A stretch of DNA of 64,000 nucleotides from Pseudomonas baetica (lineage in GTDB: Bacteria > Pseudomonadota > Gammaproteobacteria > Pseudomonadales > Pseudomonadaceae): positions 1,736,001 through 1,800,000 of the forward strand of contig NZ_PHHE01000001.1 of the NCBI RefSeq assembly GCF_002813455.1, written 5' to 3'. The position numbers and the translations under genes are program-made. How positions within the stretch are numbered: position 1 is the first letter of the stretch; each line of letters opens with the position of its first letter. Below are positions 16,324 to 26,268 of this stretch, piece by piece. The notes under the pieces were generated by a model, which made no database searches, was not told the DNA's origin, and was given only the letters and a program-made list of their open reading frames with translations.

Positions 16324-18066
16324 TTATTGGGTGGCGGTGTAGACCTGACGGCCGGCGAACCAGGTTTGCAGCACCTGGGTGTCGTGCAGGGCCTTGTCGT
16401 CGACGCTGAACACGTCACGATCCAGCACGATAAAATCAGCCTGTTTGCCCGGTGTCAGCGAGCCGATCTGCTGCTCCAGGCCGATGGTTCGCGCGGCATT
16501 GGCGGTGTAGGCGTAGAACATGGTTTCGCGGTCCAGACGCTCGTCGGCATTGAGCACGCCCAACGGGCCGACGCGGGTGATGGCCTGGGCCATGGCGTTG
16601 AACGGGTTCGGTGATGACACCGGCCAGTCACTGGCGCCGGCAATCGTCGCGCCCTGTTTGAGCAGCGAATGCGCCGGGTATTGATAGCGAAAGGCGAGGG
16701 CGCTGACGTAGGGCTTGATCATGTCGGTGGTGTAGTCGTCGGCGCTGGCCCACAGCAGTTGCATCGAGGCGATCACGTTCAGCGGCTTGAAACGGGCGAA
16801 CTCTTTCGGATTGACCATTTGCAGGTGGGTGATCGAGTGCGTCACGCCGCTTTGTCGATCCTGGCGTGCCTGGGCGATGCCATTCAATGCTTCGCGCACC
16901 GCGCGGTCGCCAATGGCGTGGATGTGCACCCGCCAGCCGCGCTGGTCGATGGCACTGACCAGTTCGCCGAAATGCTGCGGATCGATGAGCAATTCGCCCT
17001 GTTTGTGCGAGTTGCTGTACGGGTCGATCATCGCCGCGCTCTGCGCCGGGTATTCGATCACGCCGTCAGCGAAGATCTTGATGCCGGGCAGGGTAAGGTT
17101 GGGGATGCCCTGAAACTGCTGGCGCACCTTGTCGAGGGTATCGAGATCGGCAGGTACGCTTTTCGAGTTGGCTACCAATAGCGCCGCGACGTGGACGCTC
17201 ATGTCGCCGCTTTCCGACAGCGCCTTGTAAGCCGGCAGCACACCGACGGTTTTCTCCGTGGGTTTGAGCGCAAACACCGGCTCACCCGGTGCGGCGTTGG
17301 CGGCGGGGTCCATCCAGGCGGTGATGCCGAGGCTGTTGTTGTAGCGCACAGCGGACTTCGCTGCGTTGAGCATGGCGGCGGGGCTCGGTACCGGCATTTT
17401 CGAGGCGACCCGATCCCATCCGGCGTCGACCAGAAAACCGTTGGGTTCACCATTGGCCCGTTTGCCGATCGTGTCTTTCTCGGCATCCGGCAAGCTTTTC
17501 AGCAGCGCAGCATCGATGCCCGCACGCTTGAGCATGACGTTGTTGGCCCACGCGGTATGGTGGTCGCTGCCGGTGAACACCACCGGCACGCTGGCCCATT
17601 CGCCGCTGTTGAAGGTTTTGCCCAGCGCATCGGCCTGCGCCCAATACGCCGAACTCATGCCGGCAATGCTCAGCACATCGCCGTGCCTGGCCTTGCCGTC
17701 GTCACGCCAGGCGCGCAGGCGTTTTTCCAGTTCGTCGAGGGCGACGACTTCATCCTCCATGTTCGCCGAGACCATTTTCAGTCCGCCGAAAATCGCGTGG
17801 GAATGGCTGTCGATCAGACCGGGCAGCAGCGCTTTGCCTTGCAGGTCGATCACTTGAGTGCCGGGTTCGATCAGGGTTTTGATCTGCGCGTCTGTGCCCA
17901 CTTTCAGCACTTTGCCGTTCTCCACGGCCAGCGCCTGCACCTTGGGTTGAGTGCGGTCGGCGGTGAAAATCTTGCCGTTAAGCAGCACCAGATCGGCCGC
18001 GGCCATGGCTTCCATCGAGGCAAAACTTACTGCAGCGACAAGCAGATTCGGGATGAATCTTTTCAT
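16324..18066 (-). CDS. Secreted amidohydrolase of the YtcJ-like family
   Basis: 580 residues with a signal peptide (MKRFIPNLLVAAVSFASMEAMA), hence periplasmic. The amidohydrolase signature PGLIDSHSHAIFGG supplies two metal His. VHIHAIGDRAVREALN gives further ligands, and TIAGASDWPVSSPNPF the conserved catalytic Asp. The C-terminal TPGKQADFIVLDRD closes the beta-sandwich. Relatives include N-substituted formamide deformylase and other amidases, but the substrate cannot be inferred. It is transcribed away from a LysR gene 103 bp away, its probable regulator. Confidence 0.9.
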   Translation of the reverse strand: MKRFIPNLLVAAVSFASMEAMAAADLVLLNGKIFTADRTQPKVQALAVENGKVLKVGTDAQIKTLIEPGTQVIDLQGKALLPGLIDSHSHAIFGGLKMVSANMEDEVVALDELEKRLRAWRDDGKARHGDVLSIAGMSSAYWAQADALGKTFNSGEWASVPVVFTGSDHHTAWANNVMLKRAGIDAALLKSLPDAEKDTIGKRANGEPNGFLVDAGWDRVASKMPVPSPAAMLNAAKSAVRYNNSLGITAWMDPAANAAPGEPVFALKPTEKTVGVLPAYKALSESGDMSVHVAALLVANSKSVPADLDTLDKVRQQFQGIPNLTLPGIKIFADGVIEYPAQSAAMIDPYSNSHKQGELLIDPQHFGELVSAIDQRGWRVHIHAIGDRAVREALNGIAQARQDRQSGVTHSITHLQMVNPKEFARFKPLNVIASMQLLWASADDYTTDMIKPYVSALAFRYQYPAHSLLKQGATIAGASDWPVSSPNPFNAMAQAITRVGPLGVLNADERLDRETMFYAYTANAARTIGLEQQIGSLTPGKQADFIVLDRDVFSVDDKALHDTQVLQTWFAGRQVYTATQ

Positions 18067-18169
18067 TGAAGATTTCCTTGTTATTGCGTCTGATGGCCAG
18101 ATTAGTGGCTGGCAACGGCCGACAGAACGCCTTCCTCACGAAAAACGTTTTTGCCTGAATGGAAAAAGC
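18067..18169. promoter_or_regulatory. Divergent promoter region, amidohydrolase / LysR
   Basis: This 103-bp gap separates two divergent starts. It contains the perfect 12-bp palindrome AAAAACGTTTTT at 18141-18152, a possible part of a LysR-type binding site. No strong sigma-70 boxes stand out. Confidence 0.4.
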
Positions 18170-19087
18170 ATGGACAAGTTGGGTGCATTGAAAATGTTCG
18201 TGGTCACGGCGCAACTGGGCAGTTTCAGCCGCGCCGCCGAGCAACTGGGTAAAACCCCGTCGGCGTTGACCAAAGCGGTCAATCACCTGGAAGCCGAACT
18301 CGGCGCACGGTTGTTCGAGCGCAGCACGCGGCGGATTTTGCTGACCGAGATCGGCCGGGTGTATCTGGAAACCGCACGGCTGGTATTGCAGCGTCTGGAC
18401 GAGGCCAGTGAGGAAATCGAGCAGTTGCAGCACGGTTTGCGCGGCAGCCTGAAAATCACCGCGCCGCTGGCCTATGGCCGGGCGTTTCTCGATCAGGTGT
18501 GCGACGGCTTTCTGCAGCAGTATCCGCAGATCAGTCTGCAAGTGGATCTGTGCGACGCGTTCGTCAATCTGCTGGAAAGCGGCTACGACCTGGCCTTGCG
18601 CGAAGGACACGATGACTTGCCGGGGCTGATTGCGCGGGTGGTCGGCAGCAATCGCCTGGCCTTGTGTGCAAGCCCTGAGTACTTGGCGCGCAAGGGCTTG
18701 CCGGTGACTGCGCAGACGCTCGATCAGCATGAATGGCTGTTGTACCGGCACCCGTTGCTCAGCCGCGAATTCTGGTGGGCCGAGCGTGACGGCCAGCGTC
18801 TCAGCCTGCCGCAACCTGCAGCGCCGCGCTTGCGCAGTGACAATTATGACTTGCTGCTGGCCAGTGCCCTGGCCGGGCGCGGTTTACTGCATACACCCTT
18901 GTGGAGCGCTGCGCCGTTTATCGCTGACGGGCGACTGGTGCGGGTCATGGCCGACTATGAGATCGACCCGGACAGCTTCGGCCCGCACATTCTGGCGGTG
19001 TACCCGAGCCATCGACGGGCTACGGCGAAAGTGGTGGCGTTTATCGATTACATCGTCGCCTTCCTCGCCGAACGCGGCCTCACTTGA
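18170..19087 (+). CDS. LysR-family transcriptional regulator
   Basis: 305 residues from the ATG at 18170, which gives the usual LysR opening MDKLGALKMFVVTAQLGSFS. The helix-turn-helix AAEQLGKTPSALTKAVNHLE and LGARLFERSTRRILLTEIG fit the family. The C-terminal periplasmic-binding-like domain includes GSLKITAPLAYGRAFL and DLALREG, placing it in the CrgA-like LysR branch. It lies divergent from the amidohydrolase gene, so local control of that gene is likely. The inducer is unknown. A GTTCCCACGC palindrome follows the stop. Confidence 0.93.
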   Translation: MDKLGALKMFVVTAQLGSFSRAAEQLGKTPSALTKAVNHLEAELGARLFERSTRRILLTEIGRVYLETARLVLQRLDEASEEIEQLQHGLRGSLKITAPLAYGRAFLDQVCDGFLQQYPQISLQVDLCDAFVNLLESGYDLALREGHDDLPGLIARVVGSNRLALCASPEYLARKGLPVTAQTLDQHEWLLYRHPLLSREFWWAERDGQRLSLPQPAAPRLRSDNYDLLLASALAGRGLLHTPLWSAAPFIADGRLVRVMADYEIDPDSFGPHILAVYPSHRRATAKVVAFIDYIVAFLAERGLT

Positions 19088-19088
19088 C

Positions 19089-19123
19089 TTGATCGTTCCC
19101 ACGCTCTGCGTGGGAACGATCAA
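19089..19123. repeat. 35-bp palindrome (GATCGTTCCCACGC type)
   Basis: TTGATCGTTCCCACG and its complement are separated by CTCTG. This dispersed pseudomonad repeat could form a hairpin at the end of the LysR mRNA, although no T run follows. Confidence 0.75.
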
Positions 19124-19167
19124 GGTGGGGTGGGCCGACCTGCGGTGCTTGTCAGGAAAATCCGACA

Positions 19168-19185
19168 GGAGTACAAATGTACTCC
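19168..19185 (+). promoter_or_regulatory. LexA2-type operator overlapping the lexA2 start
   Basis: GGAGTACAAATGTACTCC contains GTAC-N4-GTAC, close to the GTAC-N4-GTGC box reported for Pseudomonas LexA2. It covers the Shine-Dalgarno AGGAG and the ATG at 19177. Bound repressor would block the whole mutasome transcript near its start. The promoter itself must lie further upstream. Confidence 0.75.
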
Positions 19186-19794
19186 ATGACGAACCTGACT
19201 CCCCGCCGTACCGCCATTCTGACCTTTATCCGCGAACGCATCGCCGAACACGGTCAGCCCCCAAGCCTCGCTGAAATCAGCGAGGCTTTTGGTTTTGCCT
19301 CGCGCAGCGTGGCGCGCAAGCATGTGCTGGCGCTCACCGAAGCCGGGTTTATCGAGGTCAATCCGCATCAGGCCCGGGGCATTCGTTTGCTCGGGCAACC
19401 GGCGCGCCCGGAGTTGCTGGAAATTCCCGTGCTTGGCCGCGTGGCCGCCGGTGCGCCGATTGGCGCCGATGCCGACATTCATAACCGCCTGATGCTCGAC
19501 CCGGCGCTGTTTTCCCGCACACCCGACTACATGCTGCGGGTGCAGGGCGATTCGATGATCGAGGACGGCATTCTCGACGGTGATCTGGTCGGCGTGCGAC
19601 GCAACCCCGAGGCACTCAACGGCCAGATCGTCGTGGCGCGGCTCGACGGTGAAGTCACCATCAAACGCTTCGAGCGCACCGGCAATGAGGTGCGGCTGCT
19701 GCCGCGCAACCCGGCGTATCAGCCGATTGTCGTGCGTGATGATCAGGATCTGGCCATCGAAGGGGTGTTCTGCGGTCTGGTGAGGCAAGGCTGA
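19177..19794 (+). CDS. lexA2: LexA-type repressor of the mutagenesis cassette
   Basis: 205 residues. The N-terminal winged helix (PPSLAEISEAFGFASRSVAR) reads DNA. Self-cleavage parts are complete: the Ala-Gly bond in VAAGAPIG, the nucleophile Ser in GDSMIEDGI and the Lys in VTIKRF. The start at 19177 has AGGAG five bases upstream; an in-frame ATG at 19186 lacks one. The stop overlaps imuA (TGATG). Upon DNA damage RecA filaments should trigger cleavage and release imuA-imuB-dnaE2. Pseudomonads carry this second LexA beside the global LexA1. The neighbouring genes make the assignment firm. Confidence 0.95.
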   Translation: MYSMTNLTPRRTAILTFIRERIAEHGQPPSLAEISEAFGFASRSVARKHVLALTEAGFIEVNPHQARGIRLLGQPARPELLEIPVLGRVAAGAPIGADADIHNRLMLDPALFSRTPDYMLRVQGDSMIEDGILDGDLVGVRRNPEALNGQIVVARLDGEVTIKRFERTGNEVRLLPRNPAYQPIVVRDDQDLAIEGVFCGLVRQG

Positions 19795-20411
19795 TGGGCG
19801 CCGTCGTTGCGTTGGATACGCTGTTCAATGGCGGCCAGGTCTGGAAGGGCCGGCCTGCACCACCGGCCGCCAGCCCGCAACCGACCGGGCATGCCACGCT
19901 GGACGCAGCGCTACCCAGCGGTGGCTGGCCGGAAGCGGCACTGAGCGAAATCCTCTTGGCCGGCCCCGGTGTCGGGGAGTTGCAACTGGTGTGGCCGACG
20001 CTGGCAAGGCTGTCGGCGGCGGGCGAGCGCATCGTGCTGGTGGCGCCGCCCTTCGTGCCGTACCCGCAGGCGTGGGAAAACGCCGGGGTCGATCTGCGCC
20101 AGTTGTCGGTGATCCAGGCCAGTGAGCGCGATGCCTTGTGGGCGGCGGAACAATGCCTGCGTTCGGGCAGTTGCGGCGCGGTGCTGTGCTGGCCGCACAA
20201 GGCTGATGACCGCGCGTTGCGGCGTTTGCAGGTGGCCGCGGAAACCGGCCAGACCCTGGCCTTTGCCTGGCGACCGTTGAGCGAAGCGGTCAACCCGTCG
20301 CCGGCGGCGCTGCGCATTGCCATCGATGCAAAACCTGCCCAACTGCGCGTACTCAAGTGCCGTGGCGGACTGGCACGCACGGCGCCGATTGCTTTTACCG
20401 TGGGCCACTGA
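19794..20411 (+). CDS. imuA: Translesion synthesis accessory protein ImuA
   Basis: 205 residues. A RecA/SulA-like fold is seen in TGHATLDAALPSGGWPEAAL and the strand ERIVLVAPPFVPYPQAWE. The Walker A motif is degenerate (LAGPGVGELQL), as expected for ImuA/SulA-like proteins, which bind RecA rather than hydrolyse ATP efficiently. The start overlaps the lexA2 stop. It works with ImuB and DnaE2 in damage-induced mutagenesis. Confidence 0.93.
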   Translation: MGAVVALDTLFNGGQVWKGRPAPPAASPQPTGHATLDAALPSGGWPEAALSEILLAGPGVGELQLVWPTLARLSAAGERIVLVAPPFVPYPQAWENAGVDLRQLSVIQASERDALWAAEQCLRSGSCGAVLCWPHKADDRALRRLQVAAETGQTLAFAWRPLSEAVNPSPAALRIAIDAKPAQLRVLKCRGGLARTAPIAFTVGH

Positions 20412-20418
20412 GGTCGTC

Positions 20419-21834
20419 ATGCGCTGGGTCTGTATCCTGTTCCCGCAATTGGCCCTCGACGCGGTGTTACGTCAGCGGCCCGATCCCGATGAGCCGTTGG
20501 TGCTGCTCAGCGGCCCGGCCCAGCGTCGGGTGCTGCAAGCGGTCAATCCGGCAGCGCGCCAACTCGGCTTGCGTCCCGGCCAGTCGATGACCGCCGCGCA
20601 AGCCCTGAGCAAAGGTTTTGTCACTGCCGATTACGAGGTGGCCGAGGTTGAGCACTGGCAGCAGTTTCTCGCCGCGTGGGCCTACCGTTTCAGCTCACAG
20701 GTCAGCGTGCATTACCCGCGCACCGTGGTGTTCGAGATCGAATCGAGTCTTGGCCTGTTCGGTTCCTGGGCGCAGTTCGAGGCGCGGTTGCGCAAGGAAC
20801 TGACCGATCTGGGTTTCCGTCATCGCATCGTCGCTGCGCCCAACCCGGTGGCGGCGCGGATCCTGGCCAATGCGTATGACGGCCTGGTGGTGCCGGACGG
20901 CGAAGCCTTGCAGCATCACCTCGGGCAGTTGCCTATCGACCGCGTGGGGCTGGAGCCGCACGTGGCCACGGCGTTGTCGCGCATGGGCCTGCGCAATCTC
21001 AGTCAGGTGCAGAGCCTGCCGCGCCAGGCGCTGGCGCGGCGCTTCGAAGCGCCGATGCTCAAACACCTCGACACCCTGTTCGGTGCGCGACCGCTGGCGC
21101 TGGCGTTCTATCTGCCGCCGGATCGTTTCGATGTACGCATCGAACTCAACTTCGACGTGCAATCCCATCAAGCCTTGTTATTCCCGCTGCGGCGCCTGAC
21201 CGGCGATCTGTCGGCATTTCTCTGTGGGCGCGACAGCGGCGTACAACGTTTCGACCTGCATCTGGAGCACGCCGGGTTGCCGGACACCTTGATCAAGGTC
21301 GGCCTGCTCAGTGCCGAACGCGATCCAGCGATGCTTTTTGAACTGGCCCGTGGGCGACTGGAACAGGTGCAGGTTGAAGCCCCGGTGCGTGGTTTTCGTT
21401 TGCGCGCCGAAGATCTACCGAGTTTCGTCCCGCAGTTTCAGGAACTGTTCGACGACCGTCCGCAGCAGACCTTGCCCTGGGAGCAATTGCGCGAACGTCT
21501 GCGCGCGCGGCTGGGCGATGACGCGGTGCAGGGCCTGCGCTTTCAGGCGGATCATCGACCGGAATGCGCGTGGCAGAACGGCGTCGACAAACACCGTTGC
21601 GCCGGTTTGCCGAGCGTCCAGCGTCCTGGCTGGCTGCTGGGCGAACCGCAGAGCGTGCCGCAAGGCTCGGCGCGGATCCTCATGGGCCCGGAGCGCATCG
21701 AGTCCGGCTGGTGGGACGGTGACGATGTGCGCCGCGATTATTACCTGATCCAGAACCGCGCCGGCCAGCAGGGCTGGGCTTATCGGGCCGTAGGCGAGGG
21801 CGGGCCGTTGTGGCTGCAAGGCTGGTTCGCATGA
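20419..21834 (+). CDS. imuB: Y-family polymerase-like protein ImuB (probably non-catalytic hub)
   Basis: 471 residues from the ATG at 20419. It has the Y-family fold, but the catalytic acidic positions are replaced: the first motif reads [14 protein letters not shown], and the usual S-x-D-E reads [11 protein letters not shown]. This matches the known inactive ImuB group. A beta-clamp-binding type peptide (QTLPW) lies at about 353-357, after the little-finger region. ImuB recruits DnaE2 and ImuA to the clamp. Its stop overlaps the dnaE2 start (ATGA). Confidence 0.94.
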   Translation: MRWVCILFPQLALDAVLRQRPDPDEPLVLLSGPAQRRVLQAVNPAARQLGLRPGQSMTAAQALSKGFVTADYEVAEVEHWQQFLAAWAYRFSSQVSVHYPRTVVFEIESSLGLFGSWAQFEARLRKELTDLGFRHRIVAAPNPVAARILANAYDGLVVPDGEALQHHLGQLPIDRVGLEPHVATALSRMGLRNLSQVQSLPRQALARRFEAPMLKHLDTLFGARPLALAFYLPPDRFDVRIELNFDVQSHQALLFPLRRLTGDLSAFLCGRDSGVQRFDLHLEHAGLPDTLIKVGLLSAERDPAMLFELARGRLEQVQVEAPVRGFRLRAEDLPSFVPQFQELFDDRPQQTLPWEQLRERLRARLGDDAVQGLRFQADHRPECAWQNGVDKHRCAGLPSVQRPGWLLGEPQSVPQGSARILMGPERIESGWWDGDDVRRDYYLIQNRAGQQGWAYRAVGEGGPLWLQGWFA

Positions 21835-24800
21835 GCGATGGCTATGCCGAACTGCACTGCCTGTCGAATTTCAGTTTCCAGCGCGGTGCGTCCAGTGCGC
21901 TGGAGCTGTTCCAACGGGCGAAAAAGCACGGCTATCAAGCGCTGGCGATCACCGACGAATGCACCCTGGCCGGGATTGTGCGTGCCTGGCAAGCGGCGAA
22001 ATCCGTTGAGCTGCCGCTGATCATCGGTAGCGAAATCCGCATCGAAAACGGCCCGAAACTGGTGCTGCTGGTGGAGAACCTTGAGGGTTATCAGGCGCTG
22101 TGCGGCTTGATCACCCGCGCCCGGCGGCGTACGCAAAAGGGCCAGTACCAAGTGCTGCGCGAGGACTTCAGCGCAGCGCTGCCGGGGTTGCTGGCGTTGT
22201 GGGTGCCGGACGCGGTGGATGAGGTCGAGGAGGGCCGTTGGCTGCGGCAAACCTTCGACGAACGGCTGTGGCTGGCGGTGCAACTGCATCGCGGGCAGGA
22301 CGATCAGCGGCGCTTGGCGGATTTACTGAGTCTGGCCTCTGAGTTGCAAATTCCGCCCGTGGCCAGTGGCGATGTGCACATGCACGCCCGTGGCCGGCGC
22401 GCCTTGCAGGACACCATGACGGCGATCCGTCATCACGTGCCGGTGGCCGAGGCCGGATTGCGCCTGCACCCCAATGGCGAGCGGCATTTGCGCAGTCTCG
22501 ACGTGTTGCGCGAGTTGTATCCGCCGGCACTGCTGCAAGCGTCGGTCAATCTGGCCCGGCGCTGCACCTTCGATCTGGGCCAGTTGCGTTATCAATATCC
22601 CAAAGAGCTGGTGCCCGATGGCCACAGCGCCAGTTCCTGGCTACGACACCTGACCGAAGAAGGCATCGCCTGGCGCTGGCCGAAAGGGCCACAGGCCAAA
22701 GTGCTCACGCAAATCAACGATGAGCTGAAACTGATCGCCGAACTCGGCTACGAAAGCTACTTCCTCACCGTACACGACGTGGTGCGCTTCGCCCGTGAGC
22801 AGCACATCCTCTGTCAGGGCCGGGGGTCGGCGGCCAACTCGGCGGTGTGTTTTGCCTTGGGCATCACCGAGATCGACCCGGATCGCACCACGCTGCTGTT
22901 CGAACGCTTCATGTCCAAGGAGCGCAACGAACCGCCGGACATCGATGTTGATTTCGAGCACGAGCGCCGCGAAGAAGTCCTGCAATACGTGTTTCGCCGG
23001 TACGGTCGTCATCGCGCGGCGCTGACAGCGGTAGTCAGCACCTATCACGCCGCCGGTGCGGTGCGCGATGTGGCCAAGGCATTGGGCCTGCCGCCGGATC
23101 AAATCAATGCGTTGGCTGACTGCTGCGGTCACTGGAGCGATGAAACGCCGCCGCTGGCACGCTTGCTCGAAGGTGGCTTCGACCCGGACAGCCCGGTGTT
23201 GCGCCGGGTACTGAGCCTGACCGGGCAACTGATCGGCTTCCCCCGGCACCTGTCGCAGCACCCCGGTGGTTTCGTGATTTCCGAACAGCCGCTGGACAGC
23301 CTGGTGCCGGTGGAAAATGCCGCCATGGTCGATCGTACGATCATTCAGTGGGGCAAGGACGATCTCGATGCGGTCGGGCTGCTCAAGGTCGATATCCTCG
23401 CGCTCGGTATGCTCAGCGCGATTCGCCGCTGTTTCGATCTGCTGCGCCGTCATCGCCATCTGGACCTGACACTGGCAACGATTCCGCCCGAAGACAAACC
23501 GACCTACGAGATGATCAGTCGCGCCGACACCATCGGCGTGTTCCAGATCGAATCCCGCGCACAGATGTCGATGCTGCCACGGCTGAAACCGGCGAAGTTC
23601 TACGACTTGGTGATCGAAGTGGCCATCGTCCGCCCGGGGCCGATTCAGGGCGGCATGGTGCATCCGTACCTGCGCCGTCGTAACAAGGAAGAAGAGGAAA
23701 CCTATCCGTCGCCGGAACTCAAGGTCGTGCTGGAAAGAACCCTCGGCGTGCCGCTGTTTCAGGAACAGGTGATGCAGATCGCCATCGTCGCTGCCGGCTA
23801 CAGCCCCGGCGAAGCCGATCAGTTGCGCCGCTCCATGGCCGCGTGGAAACGCCACGGCGGGCTTGAGCCGCACAAGGAACGACTCGCCGCCGGCATGCAG
23901 AAAAACGGCTACACGCCAGAGTTTGCCGCGCAGATTTTCGAGCAGATCAAAGGCTTTGGCAGTTACGGTTTTCCCGAATCCCACGCGGCCAGTTTCGCCT
24001 TGCTGACCTACGCCAGTTGCTGGCTCAAGTGCCACGAACCGGCGGCGTTCGCCTGTGCGCTGATCAACAGTTGGCCGATGGGCTTCTACAGCCCGGACCA
24101 GATTCTGCAGGATGCGCGTCGGCATCAGTTGCAGATCCGTGCGGTGGATGTACGCGCCAGTGACTGGGATTGCAGCCTGGAACCGATCAGCGGCGCACAA
24201 CCGGCGATCCGCATGGGCCTGCGCATGATCAAGGGCTTTCGCGAGGACGATGCCCGGCGTATCGCAGCGGCAAGGGCGCGCGGGGCATTCGCCGATGTCG
24301 CCGATCTGGGCGAGCGGGCCGCGCTCGACAATCGGGCGCAGGCGTTGCTGGCGGACTCCGGGGCGTTGCGCGGCTTGGCCGGTCATCGTCACCGGGCGCG
24401 CTGGGAAGTGGCCGGGGTGCAGAAACAGCTTGGCCTGTTTGCCGGTTTGCCGAGTCAGGAAGAACCCGATGTGATGCTGCCCAAACCCAGCGTCGGCGAG
24501 GATCTGCACGCCGATTACACAACCGTTGGCACCACGCTGGGGCCGCATCCGCTGGCGTTGTTGCGCGGCGAGTTGAAGGCCCTGCGCTGCCGCAGTTCGC
24601 AAGAACTGCTTGACGTTGAACACGGGCGACCGGTCAGCGTCGCCGGGCTGGTGACGGGCCGACAACGACCGGGCACCGCCAGCGGCGTGACCTTCGTGAC
24701 CCTGGAAGACGAGTTCGGCAACGTCAACGTGGTGGTCTGGCGCGACCTCGCCGAGCGTCAGCGCCAGGTGCTGGTCGGCTCGCAACTGCTCAAGGTCGAT

Positions 24801-24908
24801 GGCCGCTGGGAGCGCGAAGGCGACGTGCGCCACCTGATCGCCGGACGCCTGAGCGACCTGAGTCCACTGCTCAACGGCATTCGCGTGCAGAGCCGCGATT
24901 TCCATTGA
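21831..24908 (+). CDS. dnaE2: Error-prone DNA polymerase DnaE2
   Basis: 1025 residues, the normal DnaE2 length (about 130 fewer than DnaE1). The PHP domain opens [20 protein letters not shown]. The polymerase active site shows [16 protein letters not shown] and [15 protein letters not shown] with catalytic Asp residues. The C-terminal OB-fold ([16 protein letters not shown]) is present, and the tau-binding tail of DnaE1 is missing. It starts inside the imuB stop and ends the SOS-controlled transcript. It inserts and extends across lesions together with ImuA/ImuB. Confidence 0.97.
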   Translation: MSDGYAELHCLSNFSFQRGASSALELFQRAKKHGYQALAITDECTLAGIVRAWQAAKSVELPLIIGSEIRIENGPKLVLLVENLEGYQALCGLITRARRRTQKGQYQVLREDFSAALPGLLALWVPDAVDEVEEGRWLRQTFDERLWLAVQLHRGQDDQRRLADLLSLASELQIPPVASGDVHMHARGRRALQDTMTAIRHHVPVAEAGLRLHPNGERHLRSLDVLRELYPPALLQASVNLARRCTFDLGQLRYQYPKELVPDGHSASSWLRHLTEEGIAWRWPKGPQAKVLTQINDELKLIAELGYESYFLTVHDVVRFAREQHILCQGRGSAANSAVCFALGITEIDPDRTTLLFERFMSKERNEPPDIDVDFEHERREEVLQYVFRRYGRHRAALTAVVSTYHAAGAVRDVAKALGLPPDQINALADCCGHWSDETPPLARLLEGGFDPDSPVLRRVLSLTGQLIGFPRHLSQHPGGFVISEQPLDSLVPVENAAMVDRTIIQWGKDDLDAVGLLKVDILALGMLSAIRRCFDLLRRHRHLDLTLATIPPEDKPTYEMISRADTIGVFQIESRAQMSMLPRLKPAKFYDLVIEVAIVRPGPIQGGMVHPYLRRRNKEEEETYPSPELKVVLERTLGVPLFQEQVMQIAIVAAGYSPGEADQLRRSMAAWKRHGGLEPHKERLAAGMQKNGYTPEFAAQIFEQIKGFGSYGFPESHAASFALLTYASCWLKCHEPAAFACALINSWPMGFYSPDQILQDARRHQLQIRAVDVRASDWDCSLEPISGAQPAIRMGLRMIKGFREDDARRIAAARARGAFADVADLGERAALDNRAQALLADSGALRGLAGHRHRARWEVAGVQKQLGLFAGLPSQEEPDVMLPKPSVGEDLHADYTTVGTTLGPHPLALLRGELKALRCRSSQELLDVEHGRPVSVAGLVTGRQRPGTASGVTFVTLEDEFGNVNVVVWRDLAERQRQVLVGSQLLKVDGRWEREGDVRHLIAGRLSDLSPLLNGIRVQSRDFH

Positions 24909-24940
24909 TTCCTTCCCCCCAAGCCAAACACACAACCCCT

Positions 24941-25028
24941 GTGGGAGCGGGCTTGCTCGCGAAGACGGTGTAGCGGTCGACCTGCCTATTGACTGGCGCA
25001 CCGCTTTGGCGAGCAAGCCCGCTTCCAC
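24941..25028. repeat. REP pair (GTGGGAGCGGG type)
   Basis: A doublet after dnaE2, with slightly diverged right half (GCTTTGGCGAGCAAGCCCGC). Confidence 0.86.
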
Positions 25029-25177
25029 AGGGGAATGTGCGTCGGCAGAAAGGTCAATTCACTGGCGTCAAAAAAATTCTGTCATCAATGGTGGCACTTT
25101 GTCATAATGCCGCCCCTTTTCCGCTCCCCACCACGTTGCTGTGCCGGGACATACCGTTTTTCAATAAGGAATACCCA

Positions 25178-25870
25178 GTGAGAAAGATCTCCCGGATGCT
25201 GGTCTCAGGCCTTGCGATTGCCGTGCTTGGCACACTGGCCAGCACGCTTGCCGGTTGCGCCACCGAAAGCTCCCGCGCACTGCCGGTGGCCAAGGTGGAA
25301 AGCGCCACGCAAGTCTGGACCGGCGTTCGCGTGCCGATGGCGGTGGGCAAGTTCGACAACCGCTCCAGCTACATGCGCGGGATTTTCTCCGATGGCGTCG
25401 ACCGTCTCGGCGGTCAGGCCAAGACCATCCTGATCACGCACTTGCAGCAGACCAACCGTTTCTCCGTACTGGATCGCGACAACATGGGCGAAATCCAGCA
25501 GGAAGCGGCGATCAAGGGCCAGGCCCAACGCCTCAAGGGTGCCGATTACGTGGTCACCGGTGACGTCACCGAGTTCGGCCGCAAAGAAACTGGCGACCAC
25601 CAGCTGTTTGGCATTCTCGGTCGCGGCAAGACTCAGGTGGCCTACGCCAAGGTTAACCTCAATATCGTCAACATCAGCACCTCCGAAGTGGTGTATTCGA
25701 CTCAGGGCGCTGGCGAATACGCCTTGTCCAACCGCGAAATCATCGGCTTCGGCGGCACCGCTGCCTACGACTCGACCCTCAACGGCAAAGTCCTCGATCT
25801 GGCCATGCGCGAGGCGATCAATCGTCTGGTTGATGGCATGAACGCCGGTGCCTGGAAACCGGGCAACTGA
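25178..25870 (+). CDS. CsgG/HfaB-family lipoprotein
   Basis: 230 residues from a GTG at 25178 with AAGGA eight bases upstream. The signal ends in a lipobox, TLAGC, so the mature protein is lipid-anchored at Cys. The CsgG core is seen in VGKFDNRSSYMRGIFSDGV, ILITHLQQTNRFSVLDRDNM and ADYVVTGDVTEFGRK. CsgG itself forms a curli export pore, but no curli genes are here. Instead the two following lipoproteins define the common CsgG-DUF4810-DUF799 trio, whose function is unsettled. Confidence 0.9.
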   Translation: MRKISRMLVSGLAIAVLGTLASTLAGCATESSRALPVAKVESATQVWTGVRVPMAVGKFDNRSSYMRGIFSDGVDRLGGQAKTILITHLQQTNRFSVLDRDNMGEIQQEAAIKGQAQRLKGADYVVTGDVTEFGRKETGDHQLFGILGRGKTQVAYAKVNLNIVNISTSEVVYSTQGAGEYALSNREIIGFGGTAAYDSTLNGKVLDLAMREAINRLVDGMNAGAWKPGN

Positions 25871-25899
25871 TTGACGCCCATCGCAAGGAGCAACACGCA

Positions 25900-26268
25900 A
25901 TGAATCTTTCTCTGTCTCGGCCACTCATGGCCCTGACGCTGGCCGCCAGCGCCTTGCTGGCCGGTTGCAGCAGCCCGCAAACCCTGTACCAGTGGGAAGG
26001 CTACCAACCGCAGGTCTACGAATACTTCAAAAGCGAAACGCCGACAGAAGCCCAGGCCGAAGCGCTGGAAGCCGATCTGCAAAAGATCCGCGCCAGTGGC
26101 AAAGCCGTGCCGCCGGGTTACCACGCGCACCTCGGTCTGCTGTACCTGAGCATGGGCAAGGACGATCAGATGGTGCAGCAACTGCGCACCGAGAAGACCC
26201 TGTTCCCCGAGTCCGGCATCTACATGGATTTTCTGCTTAAAAACGCCAAGAGCGGAGCTGCGCAATGA
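25900..26268 (+). CDS. DUF4810 lipoprotein
   Basis: 122 residues with lipobox LLAGC (Cys about 24) and the family opening TLYQWEGYQPQVYEYFK. The rest is helical and TPR-like (PPGYHAHLGLLYLSMGKDDQ). AAGGAG lies ten bases upstream, and the stop overlaps the next gene (ATGA). It is predicted to sit at the inner face of the outer membrane with its CsgG- and DUF799-type partners. Confidence 0.9.
   Translation: MNLSLSRPLMALTLAASALLAGCSSPQTLYQWEGYQPQVYEYFKSETPTEAQAEALEADLQKIRASGKAVPPGYHAHLGLLYLSMGKDDQMVQQLRTEKTLFPESGIYMDFLLKNAKSGAAQ

Noticed and set aside
22641..25028. Long open frame (795 codons) on the minus strand
   Set aside because: It lies wholly opposite dnaE2; high GC at third codon positions creates long antisense frames. 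Its translation has no recognisable domains and it starts inside a REP.
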